Assembly (NCBI GenBank): GCA_039029535.1
Contig: JBCCFW010000014.1
Coordinates: forward strand, 18,398 to 82,397
Direction of reading: 5' to 3'
Source: JBCCFW01 sp039029535
GTDB taxonomy: Bacteria > Acidobacteriota > JBCCFW01
Length of the DNA stretch: 64,000 bases
Shown one piece after another: positions 24,987-33,965 of this stretch; positions within the stretch are counted from its first letter, which is position 1; each line of letters begins with the position of its first letter. The position numbers and the translations under genes are program-made. The notes under the pieces are model-generated. The model saw nothing but the letters and a program-made list of their open reading frames with translations. It had not been told where the DNA came from and searched no databases.

Positions 24987-26413
24987 CGGGATCTCCTCAC
25001 CCTCTCCAGGAGGGTGATGGCGCGGGTGAAGGCCTCTCGTCGGGTCGGTGGTCGATCCGAGAGCAGCCCTTTCAACTGATCGGGTTCCAGCCGCGAGGAT
25101 CGCGCCCACTGCTGGAGGGAGTCGGGGTGGTGATCACGCACCCGTCGCTGACAGGCGGCGCGGACCGCGGCGTGAAGCAGGTCGAGACGTCCGGCGCGGA
25201 CGAGCAGCGCTCCCGAGGCGCGCAGGTGCTCGACGAGCTCACGTCGAGGACTGGCGGCCGGTGGCAGCAGGGGCCCAAAGCGCACCGCCGAGTAGAGACC
25301 GGCGGTCAGGAGGAAGAGACCCAGGCTGAGGCAGAGCTCGGGTCCCTTCTCGGCGAACAGCCCCCAGATCGAGGCGCGCCGGAGGTACGGCGCGAGCCAG
25401 GCCGTCGTCGGTGGCTCGGCGCCGACCAGGGCGCGCCACGCGAGGATCGCGTCATCGTGGTCGGCGAGTTGATCGTTCTCGAGGAAGGCCGTGTCGGCCA
25501 GGACGCGCACGACGCCTTCACCCCAGCCGAGCTCGAGGAAGAACGACTGACCCGACACGTCGTCCAGCGTGGCCAGCGTCTCCGCGAACTCGAGTGATTC
25601 CAGCCGGACGGGATGACGCGCCAAGATGGTGAGCCCCGGCTCGAGCTCGACACGATGGAAACGCTCGGCGAAGAGGAGGCTGAACAAGCCGGCACCCGCC
25701 GCGTGGTCGTCTTCGTCGGACCGGTCATCGCCCGTGTCGTCGTCGCCCTCTCCCTCGGCGTTGGAGTCTTCCCCCGCGTCCTCATCATCCGTGGTGTCCG
25801 TCGAGTCGTCTGCGCTCGAGTCGTCGTCCTCGTCCTCGTCCTTCTCCGAGGAGGAGGCACTGGGCTCGTCCTCGGAAGTCTCCTCCTCGCCGATCTCTTC
25901 GTCGTCCTCCTCGGTCTCGTCGGCGTCGGGACCGTCCTCGACCTCTTCCCAGTCGAGCTCGTCCTCGTCCCCGACGACCACGTCCAGGCCGAGGAAGGGG
26001 AGCAGCGAGTCGAGGGGGTCCGGCACCATGCCGTCCGGGGCGAGGCCGTCGTCGTCCATGGTGAACGCCGGACGGAGGCTGGGCGAGACCACGAGGGTCC
26101 CGCCGTCCGACACCCAGGCCAGCACGCGATCGACCTGGCCCGGAGTCAGGCGGGCGCTGGCCGCCGGCAGGAAGAGCAGGCCGTCGGCTGGAGGAAGCCG
26201 CGCCAGGGTCGAGATCGACTCGAGCTCGATTCCCGAGTCGGTCAGGTATCTCTCGAGGGCGAAGTATCGATTGGTCCGGACCTCGCGGCTCGCCCCCGTC
26301 CGTCGTTCGATCTCCACCCGCTCGTAGCGGGTCAAGAACCAGCCCACCGACAGGGCCGAAGCGACGAGGACCCCCAGGAGGATCAGCCAGCGCGAGCGGG
26401 CATCGGAGCTCAC
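24983..26413 (-). CDS. DUF4350 protein with a long acidic insert
   Basis: The 476-residue protein has an N-terminal helix (RWLILLGVLVASALSVGWFL, about 8-27), then a DUF4350-like domain (ERYLTDSGIELESI and GGTLVVSPSL). In the middle (about 143-243) lies a stretch made almost only of Asp, Glu, Ser and Thr, which interrupts the domain. A second membrane helix (about 375-395) and a basic C-terminal region follow. DUF4350 proteins belong to the same MoxR/DUF58/DUF4129 clusters. The GTG at 26413 overlaps the previous stop (GTGA); no better start exists upstream. Confidence 0.75.
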   Translation of the reverse strand: MSSDARSRWLILLGVLVASALSVGWFLTRYERVEIERRTGASREVRTNRYFALERYLTDSGIELESISTLARLPPADGLLFLPAASARLTPGQVDRVLAWVSDGGTLVVSPSLRPAFTMDDDGLAPDGMVPDPLDSLLPFLGLDVVVGDEDELDWEEVEDGPDADETEEDDEEIGEEETSEDEPSASSSEKDEDEDDDSSADDSTDTTDDEDAGEDSNAEGEGDDDTGDDRSDEDDHAAGAGLFSLLFAERFHRVELEPGLTILARHPVRLESLEFAETLATLDDVSGQSFFLELGWGEGVVRVLADTAFLENDQLADHDDAILAWRALVGAEPPTTAWLAPYLRRASIWGLFAEKGPELCLSLGLFLLTAGLYSAVRFGPLLPPAASPRRELVEHLRASGALLVRAGRLDLLHAAVRAACQRRVRDHHPDSLQQWARSSRLEPDQLKGLLSDRPPTRREAFTRAITLLERVRRSR

Positions 26414-28011
26414 GTCGTCACCTCGAAGTGTCGGTCGAAGTCATCGAACAGCTCCTGCGCCTGCTCGTCACCCGGCGGGCGGTGGGCGTAGGCGGTCGAC
26501 TGCCAGGCTCGAGTGAGACTCTCGAAGTAGCGGCTGGGGTCCGAGTCCAGGCACTGGCGCGCCACTCTCAGGCAGTCGAGCTCGGTGAAGCTCTCTCGCA
26601 GCGGCACGGCGTCGCGACGCACGAGACACGACAGCGCCCCGCGGTACAGCAACCCGAGGGCCGCGTCGGTTCGTCCCGCGCGCCAGAGCGCCGCTGCTTG
26701 ACCCGCGACATCGTCGGGGAGGGCCTCGGGGCGAATGTCGAGACCCGAGATCGAGTCGGGCAGGGCCGGGACCTCGGGCAGCTCGTCGTCGAGCGGTACC
26801 TGACGCAACCAGCGCCGCAAGACGAGCACGAGCACGAACAGGACGACGCCCCCGATCACCCAGGGCAGCGAGCTGCCGAGCCATCCGACGACCTGACCGA
26901 GCCAGGCGATGCCCTTCAGCCAGCCGAGGTCGAGCGGCTCCCGCTCCTCCTCCTTCTCGGCCTTCTCCTTGGGCTTCCAGCGCATCACCTTCTCGAGGCG
27001 GCCGAACGCCTCGTCTTCCAGGATGCGGTCGGCGACTTCTCGGGGATCGTCGACCTCGGCCGGACCGAGCAGGTCCCAGGGGTCGGGCGAGGGTGCCGTC
27101 TCCATCGGTTCCTCGACGACCTCGCCCGTGTCCTCGACCTCCGTCGTGCCAGGCGTGTCGGCCATCGCGATCGCACCGCCGCCGAGCAGCATCGAACCGA
27201 CGAGCAGCAGGACGGCGGCCCCCGAACCGACGCCGTCGCGAGCCGCACGCTCCTCGACCTCACGACGCTCGCGGGCCGCCTCGCCGAGACGACGGAAGCC
27301 GATCTCGATGTCCCAGCCTTCGAGTCGAGTGCGACGGTTGATGTAGGTCGCGAAACCCGCCGCCACCGCGTGCGGTTGGAGCAAGAGCCAGCTCAGCACG
27401 AAGAGGCCCGGCAGCATCAGGTTGCCTGGTGCGCTCGAGTCCGTCTCGAACTGAGCGTCGAACAGGTGACTCCAGTCGATCTCCATCCACTCGGGAACGA
27501 ACATGACCATCGCCGACCAGCCCGCCAGCGCGAGGCCGAGCTCGAGCAGCCAGAAGCCGATGATGAAGCCGGCGTCCGCTTGGTCGGCGGCGAGTGCGAG
27601 GTCGTTGATGCGACGACGGCGTCGCGTGCCGCGGAGGTCCTCGAGCTGCCAGGTCGGCAAGTGGAGGTGACGGCCCGGGTGGAGACGGAGAGGAAAGAGA
27701 CAGCCCCAGAACAGGCGACGGCAGAGGCCCAACCACTCGGCGAGGCTGCGTCGCGTGTCGAGCACCTCACCGAACACCGCGCGGCTGAGCACGTGGAGGA
27801 TGAGCACGTCACCGAAGGGGCGCAGCCACCAGAGGACGAACAGCCCCGGGCGTCCCAGCAAGACCAGCAGCGCGACGCTGACCGGGATCGCCGCCAACAG
27901 CCAAGGTCGGTAGATCACTCCGGCCCACTGTCGGACCAGCACGTGACCGAGGTCGGCCGACTCCCAGCCGCGCCGTGGCCGGAGGGCCACGCTCAGGCGA
28001 TCAAGATCCAC
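26410..28011 (-). CDS. multi-pass DUF4129-type membrane protein
   Basis: The 533-residue protein has several membrane helices (about 35-100, 145-175, 200-225, 260-285 and WVIGGVVLFVLVLVLRRW near 380-397), an acidic periplasmic linker with TEVEDTGEVVEEP, and a soluble C-terminal domain (about 430-533, AALWRAGRTDAALGLLYRGAL and ELDCLRVARQ) matching DUF4129. It is a core part of the MoxR cluster. The GTG at 28011 lies 10 bp inside the end of the SpoIIM-like gene. Confidence 0.78.
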   Translation of the reverse strand: MDLDRLSVALRPRRGWESADLGHVLVRQWAGVIYRPWLLAAIPVSVALLVLLGRPGLFVLWWLRPFGDVLILHVLSRAVFGEVLDTRRSLAEWLGLCRRLFWGCLFPLRLHPGRHLHLPTWQLEDLRGTRRRRRINDLALAADQADAGFIIGFWLLELGLALAGWSAMVMFVPEWMEIDWSHLFDAQFETDSSAPGNLMLPGLFVLSWLLLQPHAVAAGFATYINRRTRLEGWDIEIGFRRLGEAARERREVEERAARDGVGSGAAVLLLVGSMLLGGGAIAMADTPGTTEVEDTGEVVEEPMETAPSPDPWDLLGPAEVDDPREVADRILEDEAFGRLEKVMRWKPKEKAEKEEEREPLDLGWLKGIAWLGQVVGWLGSSLPWVIGGVVLFVLVLVLRRWLRQVPLDDELPEVPALPDSISGLDIRPEALPDDVAGQAAALWRAGRTDAALGLLYRGALSCLVRRDAVPLRESFTELDCLRVARQCLDSDPSRYFESLTRAWQSTAYAHRPPGDEQAQELFDDFDRHFEVTT

Positions 28012-28957
28012 GACGCAAGCCCGAGAGACCGAGGTAGGCGGCCACGACGATCCAGCACGCGGCCCCGACTCCGTACTTCACCTGCGGCTCGAACTGACGG
28101 AACGACCAGAACGCCTCGACGATCGCGGCCACCACCAACATGGCCGCCATCCCGAGCACGAGCTCGGAGAGGGGGCGAGCGACCTCGCGCAGGGCCTGGT
28201 TCCGCGTCCGACGTCCGGGCGCCAGCAGGGTGAAGCCGAGCTTGAGACCCGCAGCTCCCGCGAGGATCAAGGCGGTGATCTCGAAGGCGCAGTGCGCGAT
28301 GACGAAGGTCCAGAACTGCTCGCCGTGACCCTCGACCGTCAGGTGGGCGGCGAGGCCTCCGAGGATGAGTCCGTTGAGCACGAGGAAGAAGACCGAGCCG
28401 AGCCCGGCCAACAGGCCCGACGCGAAGGTGCGGAAGCCGATGCCGATGTTGTTCTGGATGTAGAGCCCGAACATCTGGAGGTCGCCGTCGAGCCCACGCT
28501 CGCGCTCGCCCGGCGAGTACATCGCTTCGAACAACGCGACGTTGTCGGGGCTGAACACCGAGTAGAGCGACGACGGCTCGGTGAGCACGGCGATGCCGAC
28601 GGCGAGCGCCGGTCCGTAGAAGAGGAAGTTCGCGAGGGCGAACAGCTTCCACTCGGCCCGCACGCGGCGGGGGAAGTCGCGGAAGAAGAACTCGAAGAGC
28701 TTGAGACCCTGGCCCGAGCGGTCGCGGTAGAGATGACGTGCGCCACGCAAGGTGAGCTCGTGCAGTCGTGATTCGAGGTCCGGTCCGAGATGACGCTGAC
28801 GCACGAGGGCGAGGTGGTGGCAGGTGGCGCGGTAGAGCTCGGGCAGCTCTTCCAGGCCCTCGGGTCGCTGCCAGTGGAAGCTGGACAGGCCGTCGAGCAA
28901 GTGCTCGAGTCGCTGCCAGGTGCCCTCGTTATGGGCGATGAATTCCGCGCGCTTCAC
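28001..28957 (-). CDS. SpoIIM-like (stage II sporulation protein M family) membrane protein
   Basis: The 318-residue protein has a helical N-terminus (1-105) and a five- to six-helix membrane region with the family signature NNIGIGFRTFASGLLAGLGS (about 168-187) and HCAFEITALILAG (about 226-238). In sporulators SpoIIM works in engulfment with peptidoglycan hydrolases; in MoxR clusters of non-sporulators its job is unknown, but a link to cell-wall remodelling is plausible. The GTG at 28957 overlaps the stop of the RDD gene by GTGA. Confidence 0.83.
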   Translation of the reverse strand: MKRAEFIAHNEGTWQRLEHLLDGLSSFHWQRPEGLEELPELYRATCHHLALVRQRHLGPDLESRLHELTLRGARHLYRDRSGQGLKLFEFFFRDFPRRVRAEWKLFALANFLFYGPALAVGIAVLTEPSSLYSVFSPDNVALFEAMYSPGERERGLDGDLQMFGLYIQNNIGIGFRTFASGLLAGLGSVFFLVLNGLILGGLAAHLTVEGHGEQFWTFVIAHCAFEITALILAGAAGLKLGFTLLAPGRRTRNQALREVARPLSELVLGMAAMLVVAAIVEAFWSFRQFEPQVKYGVGAACWIVVAAYLGLSGLRRGS

Positions 28958-29658
28958 GGGCCGCTCTCCCGGAGCCAGGCGGCCATGCCGCGGAGACGCT
29001 CGAGCCCGACGTCACCGGTCGCTCCCGTCAAGGCGCTGAGTCGATCGGCGAGCTCGACGCGACGCTGGGGGCTCCACGTGGACTCGCGCTCGAGGAAGGC
29101 GAGGAGAAGGCGAGCATCGTCGAGGCTGAGGCCGGGGGGCGGCGGCAAGGGACGAATCGCTTCGGGCGCCTCGGGCGGGGGAGGCGCGCGTCGCACGCGG
29201 TGGAGGACCAGCGTCCCTGCCAATCGATCGCCGAGCCGCTGGTTGTCCGGAGACACGAGGCACGAGAGCAAGCCGAAGCCGTAGGTCGGGAAGGGGGACA
29301 TGGGCAGGCTGTCGACGAAGCGAAGGAGGTTGCGCAGCAGCGACGATCGCCAGCCCACCGCCGTTCCGTCTTCGTGGACGACGACCAGGCCCAGCGCGCG
29401 CTTGCCGGGTGAGGCTCCGCCGAGCAACACCTCGAAGACGACGTGGTAGCCCCAGGTCAGCACGAAGATCAGGAGCAGCCAGAGCCCGATGCCGGCCTCG
29501 CCGCCGGGCGCGAACACGAAGATGGAGCCGACCGCGCAGACGAGAATGAGCGTGACGTCGATGAGCCAGGCGAAGAGCCGGGCCAGCGGGCCGGCCACCG
29601 GCAAGGCGATCTCGACCCCCTCGGGGGTCGCCTCTCGACGAAGGGTGTCGAGCTTCAC
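28954..29658 (-). CDS. RDD-family membrane protein
   Basis: The 234-residue protein has the RDD layout: a GPLARLFAWLIDVTLI first helix (about 25-40), a second helix (LWLLLIFVLTWGYHVVFEVLLG) and a third region RNLLRFVDSLP with SCLVSPDNQRLGDRLAGTLV. The C-terminus (about 165-234) is a soluble helical tail. The start is placed at GTG 29658 because RDD proteins usually begin just before the TPEGVEI segment and because a 29-codon ORF with a strong ribosome site ends exactly there (GTGA). An in-frame GTG at 29790 without ribosome site is the alternative and would add 44 residues. First gene of the SpoIIM/DUF4129/MoxR operon. Confidence 0.72.
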   Translation of the reverse strand: MKLDTLRREATPEGVEIALPVAGPLARLFAWLIDVTLILVCAVGSIFVFAPGGEAGIGLWLLLIFVLTWGYHVVFEVLLGGASPGKRALGLVVVHEDGTAVGWRSSLLRNLLRFVDSLPMSPFPTYGFGLLSCLVSPDNQRLGDRLAGTLVLHRVRRAPPPPEAPEAIRPLPPPPGLSLDDARLLLAFLERESTWSPQRRVELADRLSALTGATGDVGLERLRGMAAWLRESGP

Positions 29659-29744
29659 GCGGAGCTGCTCACGCAGAACGGAACGCAGGGACGCAGGGAG
29701 AGGTTGCGAGCGCCGCTGCCCGCGGTGCCGAGCCGGACTGCCAT
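29655..29744 (-). CDS. possible 29-codon leader ORF of the RDD operon
   Basis: The ATG at 29744 is preceded by GGAGGAGG with ideal 8-base spacing, the best ribosome site in the neighbourhood, yet this frame is not the RDD frame. It runs 29 codons and stops by TGA overlapping the RDD GTG (GTGA), the same coupling seen between the other genes of the operon. The peptide (MAVRLGTAGSG... ending CVSSSA) has no recognised motif. It may load ribosomes for RDD translation. A sequencing frameshift is an alternative explanation. Confidence 0.4.
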   Translation of the reverse strand: MAVRLGTAGSGARNLSLRPCVPFCVSSSA

Positions 29745-30044
29745 CGACGAACCCTCCTCCAGCCGACACTAGCACGCTCGGACGGGTCACCTCGCCGCAG
29801 CATCTTCCGTCGACTCACGTCCTCGAACGGCTTTCGAGAAAGGGGACGGAGCCTGGTCGAGCGGGCCCACGAGCAGCACCTCACCGATTCCGGGCTCGCC
29901 CGCCATGCGGGTCGCTCCGCCCCGGCACCGAGGTTGATCGACTTGCCCGGAGCGGTCCTGCGACTTACCTTCAACTCGCTTTTCTCAACATCAGTCAGGA
30001 CGCACTCGTGGGGGAAGAGGGTGCCGTGCCTGCGGGGAAATCCC
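29745..30044. other. divergent promoter region between the RDD operon and the kinase gene
   Basis: This 300-bp region holds a CTAGTGT box (29772-29766, minus strand) placed to start a very short leader before GGAGGAGG, and on the plus strand a possible TTGCCC, 17 bp, TACCTT pair around 29943-29971. A plus-strand in-frame start could lie inside it (TTG 29934, GTG 30021). No separate gene is supported. Confidence 0.35.
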
Positions 30045-33000
30045 GTGACAACGACGAGTCCGGGGGGAAACAGCACCCCCCGAACACCGGGACCGGGTGC
30101 GAGCACGAGCTCCGGCCTGCCCCGGCAGATCGGCGCGTACCAGGTGGAAGAGGAGATCGGCCGAGGCAGCTCGGGCGTCGTCCTCCGTGCCATCGACACG
30201 CGCCTCGACCGGACGGTCGCGCTCAAGGCCGTGAGCCTCGAGCTCGCCGAGGACGCCCAGCAGCTCGAGCGCTTCGAGCGTGAAGCGAAGGTCCTCGCCG
30301 CCCTCCATCACCCCAACGTCGCGATGATCCACGCCCTCGAGCGCGTGGAAGGTCGACCGGTCCTCGTGCTCGAGCACGTGGGCGGGGACACGCTCTACCG
30401 CGTCCTCCTCAATGGACGGATGGAGCCGGACGCCGCCTGTCGAGTGGGGGCGCAGGTCGCCGCGGCGCTCGAGGCGGCTCACGCGCTCGGCATCATCCAT
30501 CGCGACCTCAAGCCGGCCAACGTCAAGTTCTCCACGCGGGGCGTGGCGAAGGTCCTCGACTTCGGCCTGGCGCGACATCTTCAGCCCACCGGCGCCGGCG
30601 ACGGACCGGGCACGCTCGGTCGCGCCATGGTCGGAACTCCCGGCTACATGAGCCCCGAGCAGGTTCACGGGGGCAAGGTCGATCAGCGCACCGACATCTG
30701 GGCCCTGGGCTCGGTGCTCTTCGAGTGCGTCACGGGACGACCCGCCTTCGATGGCTCGACCTGGGCCGATCGCATCGCGGCCATCCTCCACGTCGATCCC
30801 GATTGGAGCCTGCTCCCCGACGGCACGCCGCCGCGCCTGCGCTCGCTGCTCGAGAGCTGCCTCCACCGCGACCCGGCTCAGCGTCCTCGCGAGGTCGCCG
30901 AGGTGCGCGGTGTCCTCGAAGAGCTCCTGAAAGAACGACCGTGGGGCGAGACGGGTGAGCTCATCCTCCCCCGCGAGCCCGCGGTGAAGGCGGTGCTGGT
31001 CACCGACTGCGTGCGGCTCCTGCAGGCCGACGAGCTCGACGCCGGACAGCGGGTCGGTCTCCACGACTGGATGGCGGCGATGCGTCAGCGTCACTCCGGA
31101 CGCGAGATCGCCGAGGGCTGGGTCTTCCTCTTCGAGGAGCCGCTGGCCGCGGTCGAGGCGGCGCTGGAGCTGCACGCCGGTCTTTCCGAGATCGGTGAGG
31201 CGCTCGGTCGCCCGATGGCGGCCCGTGTCGGCATCCATCTCGGCGAGGTCTTGCTGCGCACGAGCGCGTCACCCGACGGCGCGTCGATCGTTCTCGAGGG
31301 ACGCGCGATGCCGCTGGCTCGCTCGCTCATGGGGCTCGCCCTGCCCGGGCAGAGCTTGCTGTCGCGCGGCGCGGCCGATCCGGCTCGACGGGCCGAGAGC
31401 GCGAGCGTCGGTGGCCTGCGCTGGGTGCGACACGGCAGTTACCGGCTGCCCATGGGTGATGTCGTCGACGTGGTCGAGGTCGGTCGCCCCGGTCGCTCGC
31501 TCATCGGTCCTCCGGCCGACTCCGAGCGCGGTCGTCGCGAGCGTCCGGGTCGTCTTCCGGAGCAGGTCACGAGCTTCGTCGGTCGCACGCGTGAGCTGGA
31601 AGTGCTCGAGCAGAACCTCCGGCAGCATCGTCTGGTCACCGTGTTCGGGACCGGTGGCTGTGGCAAGACCCGTCTCTCGCTGGTTCTCGCCGAGCGCTGG
31701 CGGGACCTCCTGACCGGAGGAAGCTGGTTCGTCGACCTGTCCGACTGCGTCTCTCGGGAAGAGCTGGCGCGTCGGGTCGCGCAGGCGTTGGGGCTGCGCG
31801 AGGGGCCAGGTCAGGAGATGGAGCCGCTCCTGCGCGACCACCTCTCGTCACGTGAGCTGCTCCTGGTCCTCGATGGTTGCGAAGGTCTCACCGGCCTGGT
31901 CGGGCGCTTCGTGGAGAGCCTGTTGCGCGCCTGTCCCCGACTGCGGATCCTCGCCACCAGCCGCGAGGCGCTCGGCATCTCGGAAGAGGTCGTCTTCTCG
32001 CTGCAACCCTTCCCGGTCGCCGAGCTCGATCGCCTCGACCTGGCGCAGCTCGCCCAGGTCGACGCGTGTCGTCTCTTCGTCGAGCGGGCGCGTCAGGCGC
32101 AGCCGGAGTTCCGGCTCGAGGCTGGCAACGCGGGTTCGATCCAGATCGCCTGCCAGTGCCTCGGAGGTCTCCCGCTCGCCATCGAGCTGGCGGCGGCGCG
32201 TGTGAAGGAAGAGGGCGTCGACGAGATCGCCCGACGACTCGAGCAGAGCCTCAGCCTGGAAGACGGCGACGGCAGTCGCGAGGCGCTGTCAGCCGCCCTG
32301 GCCTGGAGTCATCGTCAGCTCGGCCCGGCCGAGCAGCTCCTGTTCCGCCGCCTGGCGATCTTCGCCGGTGCCTGGTCGCTCGAGGCGGCCGAAGAGGTGT
32401 GCGGCTCGCCGGAGATGCCGCTGGCGCAGATGCTCTGCCAGCTCATCGACCGCTCGCTCGTGCAGGTCTCGCGCACGGTCGAGGGGCGACGTCATCGTCT
32501 GCTCGAGCCCGTGAAGATCTTCGCGCGAGAGCAGCTCGAGCGCTCTGGCGAGATGGCGGTCTTGCGCGAACGTCATCGTCATCGCGTGCTGCGTCTCGTC
32601 GAGAGCGCGGTCGTGCGGCTGCGGGGTCCGCAGCAGGCGTCCTGGCTCGCCCGGCTCGAGAGCGAGCACGAAGAGATCCGGACGGCCCTCGCGCGCTGCG
32701 GCGACGACGAGGGCAAGGAGGTCGAGGAGCTGCGCATCGCCGCGGCCGCCTGGTCCTTCTGGCACTTGCGTGGTCACTGGGCCCTGGGACGCGAGGCCCT
32801 GACGCGCGCGCTCGACCGGGCGCGCCGGGCTCCGGCTCCCATGCGTTGCCTGGCGCTGGAAGGTGCCGGGGTCTTGGCCGGCTGCCAGGGCGACCTGCAC
32901 GCGGCGCGTGCGCTGCACGAGGAGTGCCTGGCCCTGCGTCGTGCAGAAGAAGACTGGGTGGGCGTGTCGTCCTCGCTCGACCACCTCGGCGAGCTGGCGA

Positions 33001-33965
33001 TGGCGGCCGGTGAGCTCACCACCGCCCGTGCGCTCTTCGAGGAGAGCCTCGCGCGGCGTCAGGCCGTCGACGACGAGCACGGCGTGGCGGACTCGCAGCA
33101 CCATCTCGGCCGGGTCGCGCTCGCGCGAGGTGACCTGGCGAGCGCCGGCCAACTCCTCGACGACAGTCACGAACGACGACGTCGCCTGGGTGACAGCGCC
33201 GGCATCGCCGCCTGCCTGACCGACCTCGGGGCCTTGTCCTGTGCTCGTGGCGACCTGCAAGCGGCGCAGGCAGCTCTCGAAGAGTCGCTGGCGATTCGAC
33301 GCGAGCTGGGTGACGGACGGGGCATCGCCGACAACCTGGCGCGTCTCTCCGAGCTGGCCACCATCGCGTGCAACCTCTCGTCGGCGCGCTCGCTCTCGGA
33401 AGAAGCCTTGGCGCTGCGACGCGAGCTCGGCGACAAGCGGGGCGTGGCCGACTCCCTCACGCAGCTCGGTCAGGTCGTGCTCGAACAAGGTGAGCCAGCG
33501 GAGGCTCGCTCGCTTCATGAAGAAGCACTCGATCTCAAGCGTGAGCTCGGCGGGCGGGCGACCATCGCGTCGTCGCTGTTGGCGCTGGGTCGCGTGGCCG
33601 AGGCCGAGGGCGAGCTCGAGTCGGCGTGGCAGTTGGGCGTGGAGGCGCTTCGCCTGCACCGCGGCTCGTCGGACTCCGAGCAGGCGGGGCTGGCCGAGAC
33701 CCTGGAGTGCCTGGGGCAGGTGGCCGCCGGTCGTCAGCGTGCGGCGCTCGCCGTGCAGCTCCTCGGTGCTGCCGAAGCCCTGCGCGAGCGTCTCGGCTCG
33801 CCACCTCCTCGCGATCACGGCACCGGTCTCGCTGCGGCCCTGGCCAGCGCGCGTCAGGCCCTCGGCACCGAGGCCTTCGACGCGACCTGGCAACAGGGCC
33901 GCGCCCTACGGCTCGAGCAGGCCGTGCTCCGCGCCATGTCGGCCTGGGAGTTTCCCGCCGCGTAG
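30045..33965 (+). CDS. serine/threonine kinase fused to cyclase-like, STAND ATPase and TPR domains
   Basis: The 1306-residue cytosolic protein has four parts. Residues 30-300 are a Hanks-type kinase with all key residues: glycine loop GRGSSG (39-44), Lys61, HRDLKPAN (152-159), DFG (172-174) and GTPGYMSPE (197-205). Residues 314-483 look like a class III nucleotidyl cyclase (VLVTDC, ARVGIHLGEVLL, PGQSLLS), but the usual second metal aspartate is absent (EIAEGWVFLF), so it is probably a sensor only. Residues 508-800 are a STAND/NB-ARC-like ATPase with SFVGR (510-514), P-loop GTGGCGKT (535-542), LLLVLDGCE and GGLPLAIELAA. About 890-1270 hold repeated TPR units of near 40 residues. No membrane helix is seen. 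The GTG at 30045 (GGGGAAA upstream) is preferred; TTG 29934 and GTG 30021 are alternatives. Confidence 0.85.
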   Translation: MTTTSPGGNSTPRTPGPGASTSSGLPRQIGAYQVEEEIGRGSSGVVLRAIDTRLDRTVALKAVSLELAEDAQQLERFEREAKVLAALHHPNVAMIHALERVEGRPVLVLEHVGGDTLYRVLLNGRMEPDAACRVGAQVAAALEAAHALGIIHRDLKPANVKFSTRGVAKVLDFGLARHLQPTGAGDGPGTLGRAMVGTPGYMSPEQVHGGKVDQRTDIWALGSVLFECVTGRPAFDGSTWADRIAAILHVDPDWSLLPDGTPPRLRSLLESCLHRDPAQRPREVAEVRGVLEELLKERPWGETGELILPREPAVKAVLVTDCVRLLQADELDAGQRVGLHDWMAAMRQRHSGREIAEGWVFLFEEPLAAVEAALELHAGLSEIGEALGRPMAARVGIHLGEVLLRTSASPDGASIVLEGRAMPLARSLMGLALPGQSLLSRGAADPARRAESASVGGLRWVRHGSYRLPMGDVVDVVEVGRPGRSLIGPPADSERGRRERPGRLPEQVTSFVGRTRELEVLEQNLRQHRLVTVFGTGGCGKTRLSLVLAERWRDLLTGGSWFVDLSDCVSREELARRVAQALGLREGPGQEMEPLLRDHLSSRELLLVLDGCEGLTGLVGRFVESLLRACPRLRILATSREALGISEEVVFSLQPFPVAELDRLDLAQLAQVDACRLFVERARQAQPEFRLEAGNAGSIQIACQCLGGLPLAIELAAARVKEEGVDEIARRLEQSLSLEDGDGSREALSAALAWSHRQLGPAEQLLFRRLAIFAGAWSLEAAEEVCGSPEMPLAQMLCQLIDRSLVQVSRTVEGRRHRLLEPVKIFAREQLERSGEMAVLRERHRHRVLRLVESAVVRLRGPQQASWLARLESEHEEIRTALARCGDDEGKEVEELRIAAAAWSFWHLRGHWALGREALTRALDRARRAPAPMRCLALEGAGVLAGCQGDLHAARALHEECLALRRAEEDWVGVSSSLDHLGELAMAAGELTTARALFEESLARRQAVDDEHGVADSQHHLGRVALARGDLASAGQLLDDSHERRRRLGDSAGIAACLTDLGALSCARGDLQAAQAALEESLAIRRELGDGRGIADNLARLSELATIACNLSSARSLSEEALALRRELGDKRGVADSLTQLGQVVLEQGEPAEARSLHEEALDLKRELGGRATIASSLLALGRVAEAEGELESAWQLGVEALRLHRGSSDSEQAGLAETLECLGQVAAGRQRAALAVQLLGAAEALRERLGSPPPRDHGTGLAAALASARQALGTEAFDATWQQGRALRLEQAVLRAMSAWEFPAA

